From positions 124,001 through 188,000 of the forward strand of contig JAIUCV010000661.1 of NCBI GenBank assembly GCA_026724425.1: DNA of 64,000 nucleotides. Reading direction: 5' to 3'. Below the pieces are notes generated by a model. The model worked only from the letters and a program-made list of their open reading frames with translations. It ran no database searches and was not told the DNA's origin. Below are positions 22,440-33,580 of the stretch, in pieces. Position 1 is the first letter of the stretch. Every line of letters begins with the position of its first letter. Both the position numbers and the translations under genes were made by a program. This DNA is from Erythrophleum ivorense (taxonomy: Eukaryota; Streptophyta; Magnoliopsida; Fabales; Fabaceae).

Positions 22440-24996
22440 ACTTGAGCACGTGACAAAGCACCAAAATGGTCTACTAAACATGTCTCAAAGGTGCATAAAG
22501 CCAGATTTCATAAACTCACACTCTTAGCCCAAGATATATGCAAGATTATACAAGCTAGTTCTTGCCATTCAATGTCCAATTTGTGCTATAACATACATAT
22601 GGCATCAAATCTCATTCATACATCATTCATTCATATAATTACATATGTTCATAAGCTCATACATCATATACAATATTGGATTACATCATATGCCACTCAT
22701 ATGGCTACAAAATGGCAAAATTCCATACTTTATTGTCAATCTTCTTCCTTTAGGCTTGGTGACTTCCATTCCTTAGTTCACTTGGTCCACCTAGACATGT
22801 TAAACATGTGGGAAGGAAGGGATGAGATTCCAGGAATCCCAATAGCTTTTCTCCCTTTTAACCATAGATAAAGAATGCAAATCCATGGCTAAAAATGCAT
22901 GCATGAACATCATGAAGCATATAGTCATTCATGAAATATTTCTAGCATTCAAGAAGTCATACAAAACATACATAAGCTTACCAAGTAAGTGGTTTAGCCT
23001 TACCATTCTCTTCAAGGATTTTGGACTTGCCTCACCCTTTTTCTTAAAGGCTTTAAACTATGCCTTACACTTAAGAGACTCGTGGCTTTGTCTTAACCAT
23101 TCTTAAGGGTTCTTAGCTCATCTCACCATGGCTAGTGGGTTCTTGGTTTCACCACACTTAAGCAAACCAAAGTAAATACACAAAGCATTATTTGAAGACA
23201 TAATGTAATATCACAGTACCATAGCATATAGATACATGTTAAGACATTTTTATAGCCCAAAACATACATACACACATTCAAAGACAAGATAAAGATCCAC
23301 CCATGCAAGAGAGAAAGAAGAAAGAACTACCTTTGTCATACTTGGACACTTTCTTCCTTAAACTTAGTTCCTCTCCCATGGCCACACACTCACAAGAAGG
23401 TGGGACATGTTTCCTTTAGCCTAAACACATAATATTGAAGCCAATTATACTCTTAGAACAAATTCTAAGGCTACATAGAGCTAGGTTGTGCTTATGTCTC
23501 ATTTATGGTTTCATAATGCACTTAATGAAGCAGCCATAGGAAAACATAATCTTGACTCCACTCTTTCAATCTGTTTATGATTCTTAACTCCTTTTAAGCC
23601 TCTTGGAGTCATCACACAATTAATTCAAGAAGCCTAGTTGGGTCTTGCTTCTTTAAGACATAATATGGAACCTAAAGTTACATCTCACTATCCATGGCTT
23701 CTAAACTTTTTCCAAGGCTTCCTCTTATCCTCTTCCATTATATATGACTCAAAATCAAGTTTGGAACAAATGAAAACTATCCCTTGGTACTCTTTCTATC
23801 CTAGGCCAAAACCATACCCTATATGAGCACTAAGTGAGTTTATTTTGTTTTCTTGATGGAAAATGCATGTGGGAAGCTTCTTAGGGATCTTTAGAACTTA
23901 TTCAAACACTCATCTTAGCCTAGAAATTCTTGTATCAAAATAGAATTTTAAAGGAACACTTGAAACCCTAACTTTTCTAACTTGAAATCTGATGGTTTTT
24001 TATTGTTTCCTTTGTATATTCTTGTTTTTCTCCCTCATTTTCCTAAGATTCATCCTTGGTTTGGTTCAAATTTCATTCCTCCTTGGCTATCCATACATGA
24101 GATGAAATGAAGGGGAAAAAGAATAAGGAGATTCAAGCTTAGAAAGTAGCAAATTACCTTGGATTTCTAGCCTTTCTTGGATGCTTCTTCCTTTGCTTGG
24201 ATTCTACCTTTGAATTTTGAAAATCTCCCATCTGTTCTACCCTCAAAATAGACCCAAAAACTTCAACAAAACTATAGAAAGAAAGAGGAGAAGGAAAAGA
24301 ATAACTTTTCTAAAGGAAAGACTAAGAAATTTCATTGATTTCATACCTTTATCTTGGCTTTTTCTTCTCCCTTTCTCTCCTGTCTTGTGTGCCTAAATTT
24401 TCTAGTCTCTCTCTCTATTTTTAGGCAAAAAAAAGTAAGTGGGGAAGGGAGAAGAAGTGGCGTGAAACTTATAGAAGCTTCAAGAGATTGTTTTAAAAAT
24501 TTTATTTATGTCCCTCAATCATGGCATTTTTGTTTTCGATTCATTTTAACTTTTTTTTAGAGTTGTCTTTTCCATAATAAAATTTAGGTCTTTAATCTTA
24601 TAAAATGCCTTTGGAATCACTCAAATTAGGGCTAAAAGCTTCCCAAACAAAAGGGTCAAAGTTTGGGTCAACTAAAATTGGAAAACGTACATCAGAAGGG
24701 TTTTAACTAGCTCGAGGCTTCCTATGGTTTTCAGAGCCTCTAAGAACCACAGAGAACTCAAATTTTCCATTTAAAAAGCCCTCCTATGAGAATTCCAAAA
24801 TTTGGACAAAATTATAAAAATGCCATTATGTTACGTAGCTATTTTGTTACTTTTTGTCTGGTTATTTTGGCTTCTGTTTCAGGGTACCTCTGGCCTCCTT
24901 CATTTTAATTTGTCTAGACCTTAACTAATTCATTTTAGAGGACTTACTTTGAAAACGTATCTATTTTCGTTGTTTTAACAAAAATCAGACATTACA
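22440..24996 (-). mobile_element. LTR E: 3' LTR of a minus-strand Ty3/Gypsy element
   Basis: On the minus strand, TGTAATGTCTG begins at 24996 directly after the polypurine-type sequence TTTAGGGGGGAGAAT that closes the pol remnant at 25017-26095. It is therefore the 3' LTR of that element. The block runs left with strong similarity to A, B and G but stops at 22440, in the middle of the family LTR, where LTR D begins. No target duplication can be read. Confidence 0.72.
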
Positions 24997-25016
24997 ATTC
25001 TCCCCCCTAAATAAAT

Positions 25017-26095
25017 TTTGTCCTCAAAATTCAGATAACATACCTCATGGGAAGAGTTCTAGATACTTCTTTCTCATCTCTTCTTTTAGCTCCTAAGTAG
25101 CTTCTTTAAGAGATAACCCCTTTCAAGCTACTTTCACTAATGGTATCATCTTATTTCATAGCTGCTTGAGTCTAATATCCACGATTCGATATAGTGATAC
25201 TATATATGACAAATCATCCTATAACTACACATTTTCATACTCTATGACATGTAAGGGGTCAGGTTAGTACTTTTTAAGCTATAAGACATGGAATACATTA
25301 TGAATTTAGCTCAAGTTTAAGGAAGGGCAAGTTTGTAGGCTATAGGTCCTACTTTATCAAGAATTTGGAATAGACCTATGTATTTTGGACCGAGTTTTTT
25401 ACTTTTAATGGACTGACCTATCCTTGTGACTGAAGACACTCTCATGAAAACATAGTCTCCAACCTTAAACTCTAATGGCCTTCTCCATCTATTTGCATAA
25501 CTTTTATATCTACTTTGGGTCATTAGAAGTTTCTTTCTTATGATCTCAATTTGTCTGGAGGTTTAGTCCATTAACTCTAGGCCTATTAAGCTCTTCTCTC
25601 CTAGCTCAACCCAACATATTGGAGACCTACACTTCCTCCCATACAATGCCTCATATGGTGTTATCTGAATGCTTGCATGATAGCTATTATTATAGGTAAA
25701 ATCCGCTAGAGGCAAGTATGTATCCTAGTTTCCTTTCATCTCTAATACATACTCCTTAACATGTCCTCTATAGTTTGGATGGTTCTCTCCGTTTGACCAT
25801 CTGTCTGGGGGTAATAAACTGTACTAAATCTAAGCTTAGTACCTAGAGCATCTTGTAATAATCTCTAGAAGTTCAAAGTAAACCTAGGATCTTTATCTGA
25901 CACTATGATTCTAGGCACACCATGTAACCTCACTATCTCCTGGATGTATAGCTGGGCTAATTTATCTAGGGTAAGAGTGGCTTTCATAGCTAAAAAGTGC
26001 ACTAACTTGGTTAATCTATCCATTATTACCCATTTGGCATCATGTCTCGATGATGTCCTAGGTAAACCCACGACAAAATCCATAACTATACTATC
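25017..26095 (-). pseudogene. Ty3/Gypsy pol remnant: integrase core to C-terminal tail
   Basis: Minus-strand fragments in pol order. At 26083-25865 the integrase core reads MDFVVGLPR, then DRLTKLVHFLA and IIVSDKDPRFT, containing the first two catalytic Asp motifs. Near 25821-25772 a frame reads YYPQTDGQTERTIQ, holding the third catalytic residue (Glu). At 25523-25317 come RYKSYANRWRRPLEF, VGDYVFMRVSS and GPKYIGLFQIL, the usual domain after integrase. Further left NVFHVL, LKKY and PDPLHVIEYE are readable, leading to a polypurine tract and LTR E. Reverse transcriptase and RNase H are missing because the segment is cut at 26095. Several stops make it inactive. The type fits Tekay/Del-like Gypsy elements, by inference. 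Confidence 0.85.
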
Positions 26096-26096
26096 T

Positions 26097-26957
26097 TACA
26101 TCTAATGAAGCTTTAATTCTCATCTTGTGATTAGCTTGGAAAAGGACCATGGAGAAGTTTGAATCTATGGAGATAACAAAGGAATTTTGGCTAAGAGTTT
26201 CTCTTTTTATTGCATTTTTCCCTTTCTTGTATTATCTTGGTTAAGGTTGCATTGGATTGGGAATTTGTATTGTTTACAATTAGTGGCTAGTTAGACACTA
26301 ACTAGGATATTGTTTGACTGATTATTTGATTGATTTAGTACTAGATTTTCATTATTCTTTAATTTCCCATGTATGCCATGAAGGTATTTGATGAAATGCA
26401 TGAGTGGAATTGATTGCTTGATTGCTTGATTGAGAATTTCTTAGAGTTTGGTTGGTTAATTAAACATCATAAGGCATTAATTTAGAAGCTAATTAATCAA
26501 TTAATCCCTTAATTTTAAGTGTTCATTGATCCTAAAGGCAAAAATTAATTATTTAGTGTGGGGTTGAGGTTTTAAGTCAACATTAAATTATTAATCTCTT
26601 AAATCTTGAATGGTAATTCAAGATGCTTTGCCATGAACACAATTTGGAATTCTTAGACCATAATTAATCACAATTGAATTATGATAAGGATAGTGGATAC
26701 CAAAGGACAAATCCAAAGTTAGTCACAAGTCTATCATTCAACCATTATTCATACAATTAGGTAGCAATTAGGAATTTTAATTAGTTTAAGTCAATCAAAT
26801 CCCCCTTAGTTAGGAAATTTTTAGAGTCTTTTAACACTTAGAAAACCCAATTGAACATTAAATTACATTTCCAAGGGGATGACCTAGGTTGCACCACTAG
26901 CTATAAAATTTAATATAACCTAGTTTTATTTTAAGGGTTGCATGACACGACCCATCA
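26097..26957 (+). repeat. Truncated 5' LTR of a non-autonomous element
   Basis: Matches the right-hand part of the 3' LTR at 32490-33236 (shared landmarks ATGATTAGCTTGG/GTGATTAGCTTGG, GATGAAATGCATG, TTCAAGATGCTTTGCCATGA). It ends CCCATCA five bases before a tRNA-Asp-type primer site. Its left side is missing: it abuts a broken integrase frame at 26095, whereas the 3' LTR is about 2.3 kb. The 3' LTR lacks roughly 150 bp present here (about 26240-26395). Confidence 0.75.
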
Positions 26958-26962
26958 AAATT

Positions 26963-26980
26963 TGGCGCTGTTGCCGGAGA
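26963..26980 (+). other. Primer binding site, tRNA-Asp type
   Basis: TGGCGCTGTTGCCGGAGA differs by two bases from the plant tRNA-Asp complementary primer site TGGCGCCGTTGCCGGGGA used by Athila-like and many large non-autonomous Gypsy elements. It follows the 5' LTR end by five bases. Confidence 0.75.
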
Positions 26981-27484
26981 ATTAGATTCTCAGTTGTTTG
27001 AAAATTTTTCTTAGTGTTTTAACTCTGTTTTTGTTTGATTTTTCCCTTGTTTGGAACTAGGATTCTACTAATTTCAGTGTAGCATGACAAGAGTATGCTT
27101 GTTGGAATTTTCTATTTAATGTACCCAAAAAATTCTCAAACTTTGTTTTACATGGTTTTTGGGTGTTTTGAGCATAAGTAATAGCAAAGCTATTTGGTGT
27201 ACCATTTTTTTGGCCAAATTCCAACGTTTAAGACACTTTTTCCAATTGTTTAGTATTTTCTTGAATTTTTTAGGAATTTTTCAAATTTTTTGAATTTAAT
27301 TTCTTTATTTTTTATGAGTTTATTTTGTGTGATTAACCTCTGCTTTAGAGGGTTTTTGATTGTTAGGAAGTTCTTAGCTTCATTTAAATTTTATTCTCTT
27401 GATTTAGAGTTAATATTAGTTCTAATTTGTTACTAAATTGTTTTGTGCTGAAAGTGATTGAACTTCTCATTTTATTTGCTTTAA

Positions 27485-29390
27485 ATGGATCCTTATTATT
27501 CTAATCAAGGAGTCTATAATTCTTGTGCAAATGATAGGATTTCACGGTAGTTAGATAAAGTCAGGTCAATGCTTTATGGCATTCTTGAACGACAAAGACA
27601 AGCACAACAAAGCTAACAATACCAACAATTCCAACCACCATGCTACCAACCATACTATCATCCATATAAGATTCACCTTAATTACCACCATCATTATGAG
27701 CCATACCACAACTTCTATATGCAAGAACCAGAATATCATCCTTACAACTATCATTTGGAAAACATGCAATAGGAGCCCCTGAGGGAACCAAGTTGGGAAG
27801 AAAGGATGATGCAACACATAGAAGCCCATAATCTTTAACTCCAACAGGAAAATGAACGGTTGCAACTCCAAAACCAACAAATGATGGATAACCTCATGAA
27901 GGATTCAAGATTTCAAATGAATCAACCGACTTCAAGTGCTACTGAATTAAGAGAAGAGTAATTCAGAAGAGAATGTATAGAGGAGGAAGAGTCCTATTCA
28001 CTTGGTAATATCCTTCCATATTCTAACACTTTGCATTTTGTCAGGACTGATTCTAGTATACTTGATAACACTGAGACTATTAATGCATATGAGTGTGTTA
28101 ATTCTGAATTGCATGATGATGAAGTAAATGAGGAAATTGTTGTTGAATCTCCTAATTTGATTGATTGTGGTAACTCATTAAGCAAAATTGATACTTTTTG
28201 TGATATTAATGAATCCTTGTGTACTGATGCACTTGGTAATTCTACACCTAGCTGTGACCATAATAATGAATTCATTTCTGAACCTGTTATTGATGATCCT
28301 ATTAAGTCTAAGGTAGTAGATAAGTGTGAGGGTGACCTAAAATGTGATGATCATTCTGTTCCTAGTATGGGATTAGTAGATAAGTCTGTTAATGATGCAT
28401 CTTTTGAGTTTAAGGATAGTATACCATCAAGACCATGTGGCATAGTTGATTTGAATGATTCTATTGATTGTGTGTGTGACAGATCCACTACATGTGATAG
28501 ATGTTCCCAAATTAATTCTTTCATTGAGACTAGTGAGTTCCTCACATGTACTGATCAACATGATTCCTCACTAGTATGTGGATAATATGACTGATAAAAC
28601 AGTGAATGTAGCATGTGATAAGGATATAGACAGTGAAATTGTTGAATAGCTTATTGTTGATAAATCAAACTCTAATTTGAAATGCTTATGTGATGATATG
28701 CATACATATCCTGTATGTACTGAGATAGATGATTTTTTAAGGTCTGATAAGTCTATTGAATCCATGGAATCCTTTGTTTGCATTGAAATTGTAGACAAGA
28801 TTGATTCTACTGATCATACTAGTATTGATGAAAGCATTCATAGAGATAGTGTTGATATTGAACATCCTGTTGATCCTTATACTCTTGTTGACACTAGTGA
28901 GAGACTAGATTTTGTTGTTGATCATTGTTTAGAATCTTGTAAGCCTACTGATGTCTCTTTGATTAGGGAAGAAATTGTTTCTTTTACTGAAAGTCCTGAA
29001 CAAATTCCTGACGTTGTTGAGCTAGTTCCCAACAAATCACAGACTCTTCCATCTGAAATTAAGCAACTGCCAAATGCCTTAAACTTGAAAGACTATGAGA
29101 AGTTGTAATTTAACTTTTCTGTTGATGCAGTAACTCTTACTGATAGGAGTCCAGCTGATTTTATTGGTTTTGATGGATATTTAGTGAGTCTAGAGTCTAG
29201 TGTTTTTAAAATTGACTTTAAATTTTCTTTCTTTAGCTTTAAATGTCATAAATTTGATTTTTCTTCTTTCATTGCTTCTAGATATTTTGAATTTGACTTT
29301 CCAAAACTACTGATGATTGAGGAAGTCCATGAATCAACACTACATGATCAATCTAAATGTTTCAAGGTAGTTAGACTTAAATTTGTTTAG
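27485..29390 (+). pseudogene. Unknown ORF of the non-autonomous element (decayed)
   Basis: I do not recognise a family. From the ATG at 27485 (MDPYYSNQG) a frame with a few stops runs to 28585, then continues one frame over to 29390. The N-terminal part is rich in Tyr, His, Gln and Pro (27600-27770). It is followed by PSWEERMMQHIEAH and a short coiled-coil-like stretch LQQENERLQLQNQQM (about 27795-27880). The rest is acidic, rich in Ser, Asp, Glu and Thr, including open frames 28031-28585 and 28677-29108. No capsid, zinc knuckle, protease, reverse transcriptase or integrase motif is present. It sits between a primer site and a polypurine-like tract, so it is the element's own gene rather than a host gene. 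The length of the surviving frame suggests it once encoded a protein of about 600 residues. Confidence 0.6.
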
Positions 29391-30935
29391 TTAAGGAAAA
29401 ATAAAGCTGTTTTAATCTTGGTTTTTGATACTTATGATTAGTTAGGTTTTGATAGAGTTCTTTTTAGTTTAAGATTTAGTTTTCTTTTTCTTTTTCGCAT
29501 TACTGTTTGTTTTGTTTTGTTTATGTTTTGTAGGCCATAAAAGGTAGCTAACTAGCTACATGGAAATTTGAGTCACCCTTGAAATCTTCGATTCAAGTTC
29601 ATCCAGTTGTATACTTTCCTTTCTCCCTTTATATTGTGTTATTTATCTATTGACTAGATTGTGTGCTGTCATTGAGGACAATACAAGATTTAAGTGTGGG
29701 GGGGGAGTCATTTCATTCCATTTCATCTTTTCTTTGCTTCCTTTGTTTAAAAAAACTGAAACTTTTGAGAAAAATTTTGAAAAATAGTGTGATTTTTTTT
29801 AAGTTTTCTGTGGAAGTTGCAAGTTGAGATGATTGTAGCTTGGATTCACTTTGACATGACAAGTAATAGATCTTATCTCTTGATTCAAGTGAAGTGGCAA
29901 TGAATTTGATTTCAATGAATTATTTAATAGCCATTAGGTGGTGAGAATTTGAGCCATATATGTTCATTTCTAGTGTGTATTCACTTATTTTTACTTTCAT
30001 TCTAGAACTTGTCTTGATTCTTTGTTGAGATGACATTTGCAAATGATAAGGCATTTATTTCTTTTGTAGCTAGTGACCAAAAAGCCAACCTACATACATT
30101 TTATCCATTGTTCAGCCACTTTGAACCTTATTTTATTTTCTTTGTTGAATCCATACCATTGAAAATATATTCCCACCTTGTTTGAAGATACCTTATGGAT
30201 TTCAACAAGCATTACATCTAATTAGGATGAGAGAATGTGTGTTTGGCATCCATTTAGGCCATTGATAGTAAAAATTGAGGAATTTGTTCTAAAAAAAAAG
30301 AAAGAAAAGAAGAGATAGAAAAGCTAAAGAAAAGCAATGAAAAAAAAAGGAAAAGAAATTGAAAATAAAAAGAAAGAAGTCTTTTGAATTGAGCTTGTAT
30401 TCACTTATACTAGTTGGAAAAAAGGCCTTGAATGCACATTCTTCCCTATCCTAAATTTCCATTGATTGCTCTTGAGGTTCTAAGGTATCCATTTGTTTGT
30501 CTTTTCTTGTGTATCCATTCATTTCATTTCCTTAGCTCCATTACAACCCTGAATAAAGTCCTTTGATTTATGCATTGCATTTGACATGGGTGGTGGAGAC
30601 TTAGAGGCTTGACAAGCCTATGGTAGTGAGTTTTGATAGGTAAAGTTTGAGTGAAATACATTGCCTAAACACTTGAGAGTGAAAGTAAATATTAACCTAT
30701 GTGAGGGGCTATGCATTTTTTATTCATTCTTTTCAAATCAAATTACCATGTAATTTGTTTTCTTGATGCAAGTGAAGTTAGTTTGGATTGTTGGAGTGAT
30801 GAAAAGTTGTGTTTATTTCTTAGCTTGTGATTTTACACCTTTCCTTTTCCATTTTCATTTTCCACTTGCCATTTTACTCGGTTTTCCTTAGATTTGGAGC
30901 TTTGCCCAGGAGTGCAAATGTTTAAGTGTGGGGGA
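29391..30935 (+). other. 3' non-coding internal region with GTGTGGGGG tracts
   Basis: No coding frame. Two similar strings, AAGTGTGGGGGGGGGAGTC near 29692 and AAGTGTGGGGGAATTTA near 30925, resemble polypurine tracts; the second lies where the 3' LTR appears to begin. Between them is an A/G-rich run (about 30287-30392). Confidence 0.5.
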
Positions 30936-33236
30936 ATTTAATAAACACCATCTTTATATATTTTATTTCCTTTCTAGTTGGCCATTTTAATAATTAAATA
31001 TGGCTTAATGAATACAATTGAATGGAATTTATTTTAATTAGCCATTTTTACATTTGAAGAATTAATTTGCAAATTATTGGTTCTTAATGCTTAAATTTAT
31101 CTTAAATAATTTTTGGGTATTTCTACTTAATACTTTCGGTTCTTTTGTACAGATTTTAATGGGCAAATGATGTTTAAATAAGAATTTGAGTTAGAGAAGA
31201 GAAGGAGAAGAGTTGGGCTTCAAGTGTACTCTTTGTTGGGCAATTAAAATTTGAATAAGAGGAGTAAATCACATGGATTCTACACTTACAAGAATAGCAA
31301 CATACCAATTCATTAATGTATGGGTTCATGTGGAAGCTTAGGGCAGAGGTTTCCATTCACGTTGCATCATAAATAACACACACTCTCATCCATTCATTCA
31401 CATGCATGGTCCAGCAACTAACCACTTATAGGAACCATATGGAAAGGAGCTTTAGTGGATGAGACAAGATGCAACTAGTTATGGGGTTGAAGAAAATGAA
31501 GGAAGCAGGGTGGCTGGAACAGGGAAGGAAAAGCACGATGGAACAGTAATGTGGGATGGTGTGAAGAAAATAAAGGCAGGTCACATGGAGAAGAAGCTTG
31601 TGAACAAAAGAAGCATAGAGAGAAGGCTTGAGCTAAAGGGACTCATATATATAAAAATAGAGCACGTGAAAGAGCTTTGGTCTGATGTGGTAAACGAGCT
31701 GAACGTGAACAAATGAAGGAGGAAGAATCAATAAAAAGAGCCACGGGTTCTAGTGCTTTAAAAAGAAGAAGAAGCTAAAGCTGAGAATGAGTAAGAAACA
31801 AAGGAAATGAATGAGCTAAAACACAAAACATGCACAGAAATACAAGAAGAAGGAAGCTACGAGCAGATGAAGAACTAGTTTTGGCCTGAGAAGGGTTGCA
31901 GAACGTGTGAAGGAAGAAGCTTCAGAGAAAAAGCATGAGCTGGAGTTTAGAGAGGCAAATGATGTGGGAGCTTCTTGAAGAGAAAAGCTGAGTTTGCAAG
32001 GATAGAACGCATGAAGAAATAGCTACACAAATGAGCAGAGCACATGGGAAACTACGGGTTCTTGGAGCTGCAAGCTAACACGAATAAGGAGCACATTTTC
32101 TAAAACTACTTTAATAAGAAGAAGCTCTAAAATGTGAAAAGAACGTGAGGGCTACAGAGCACATAGAGATAAGATGAAGCATGTAGCTCAAATAGAAAGT
32201 CAACATAGCTGGCTAAATTGCACATGCATGGGGTTGACGTGGAGAAGTAGAACACATGAATTTGGCTGGGCAGGAGAAAGGAAGAACACGTGAGGAGTAA
32301 AAGCAAATGGATTAAATGAAGCACATGAGAGAACACGTGAGGAAGATTAAAAAATACACTCGGGCAGCACGTCAAAAGGGGGTTATCCATTCTATATATC
32401 TAGAACACCATTTCATCGAATAAAATATATCAAGACACCATCCCTTCCACGCCATATCCATTCGTCTCATCCATCTTCCTCCATTCTTTCATTTAATGAA
32501 GCTCTAATCCTCATCTTATGATTAGCTTGGAAAAGGACCTTGGAGAAGCTTGACTCTATGGAGATAACAAAGGAATTTTACCTCTAAGAGTTTCTCTTTT
32601 TCTTGCATTTTCCCCTTTCTTGCATTTTCCCCATTTAATGAAGCTCTAATCCTCATGAAGGTGTTTGATGAAATGCATGGGTGCAATTGTATGCTTGATT
32701 GCTTGATTTGAGAATTCTTTGGAGTTTGGTTAATTAATTAAACATTCTAAGGCATTAATTCAGAAGCTAATTGATCAATTAATCCCTTAATTTTAAGTGT
32801 TCATTAATCCTAAAGGAAAGAATTAATTATTTAGTGCGGGGTTGAGGTTTCAAGTCAACATTAGATTATTAATCTCTTGAATCTTGAATGGTAATTCAAG
32901 ATGCTTTGCCATGAACACAATTAGAAATTCTTAGACCATAATTAATCACAATTGAATTAGGATAAGGATAGTGGATACTAAGGGACGAATCCAAAGCTAG
33001 TCACAAGTCTATCATTCAACCATTATTCATACAATTAGGTAGCAATTAGGAATTTTAATTAGTTTAAGTCAATTAAACCCCCCTTAGTTAGAAAATTTTT
33101 AGAGTCTTTTAACACTTAGAAAACCCAATTGAACATTGAATTCTATTTCCAAGGGAGATGACCTAGGTTGCACCACTAGTTATAAAATTTAATCTAACCT
33201 AGTTTTATTTTGAGAGTTGCACGACATGACCTGTCA
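30936..33236 (+). repeat. 3' LTR of the non-autonomous element
   Basis: It follows the GTGTGGGGG tract and ends ACCTGTCA at 33236, matching the 5' LTR end GACCCATCA. The last 740 bp aligns with 26100-26957. A short string ATTTAATGAAGCTCTAATCC occurs twice (about 32490 and 32635), bracketing where the 5' LTR has extra sequence; a local rearrangement is likely. The exact left border is inferred. The purine-rich frame 31459-31716 is not a gene. Confidence 0.65.
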
Positions 33237-33237
33237 C

Positions 33238-33570
33238 TTGCCGTATAGCCCTACCTCCTAACCTAGCCTAAGTCCATAATGTTTTCCACGTCTCTCAGTT
33301 GAAAAAGTACTTACCAGATCCCTCACATGTCATAGAATATGAGCAGATACAATTGCAGGAAAATGTTTTCTATGTAGTGACATCGGAGAGACTTGTGGAT
33401 GTAAAGCTAAAACAGCTGAGAAGAAAGAACATTCCTCTAGTAAAAGTGGTCTGGAGGGGCCTGACATCTAAAAAGGCAACCTAGGAATTGGCGGAGGAGA
33501 TGAGAACAAAATATCCAAAGCTTTTCCCTTAACGTATGTATTTAAATTTTGGGGACGAAATTTTTTTTAG
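33238..33570 (+). pseudogene. Ty3/Gypsy pol C-terminus of element X-Y
   Basis: The plus strand reads CRIALPPNLA, a stop, then VHNVFHVSQLKKYLPDPSHV, VIEYEQIQLQENV, LKQLRRKNIPLVKVVWRG, a stop, and ELAEEMRTKYPKLFP ending at a stop near 33532. This is the conserved C-terminal end of Gypsy pol in Tekay/Del-type elements, where a chromodomain-like segment helps target integration. It is followed by GGGGACGAAA and a polypurine tract (33569-33580), then LTR Y. Two in-frame stops show decay. The upstream part of pol is missing where the non-autonomous element abuts at 33236. Confidence 0.85.
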
Positions 33571-33580
33571 AGGAGAGAAA
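33569..33580 (+). other. Polypurine tract before LTR Y
   Basis: AGAGGAGAGAAA immediately before TGTAACGTTTGG; the plus-strand primer of the element. Confidence 0.7.

Noticed and set aside
22491..23106. Frames of 126 and 73 residues
   Set aside because: They are antisense readings of LTR E with no domain; the same region in other LTR copies is not open.
27566..27880. Minus-strand 104-residue frame, very rich in Leu, Val and Trp
   Set aside because: It is the shadow of the Tyr/His/Gln-rich plus-strand element ORF; the composition comes from the opposite strand.
31459..31716. Plus-strand 85-residue Lys/Glu-rich frame
   Set aside because: It lies in a purine-rich part of the 3' LTR of the non-autonomous element; composition alone explains the open frame.
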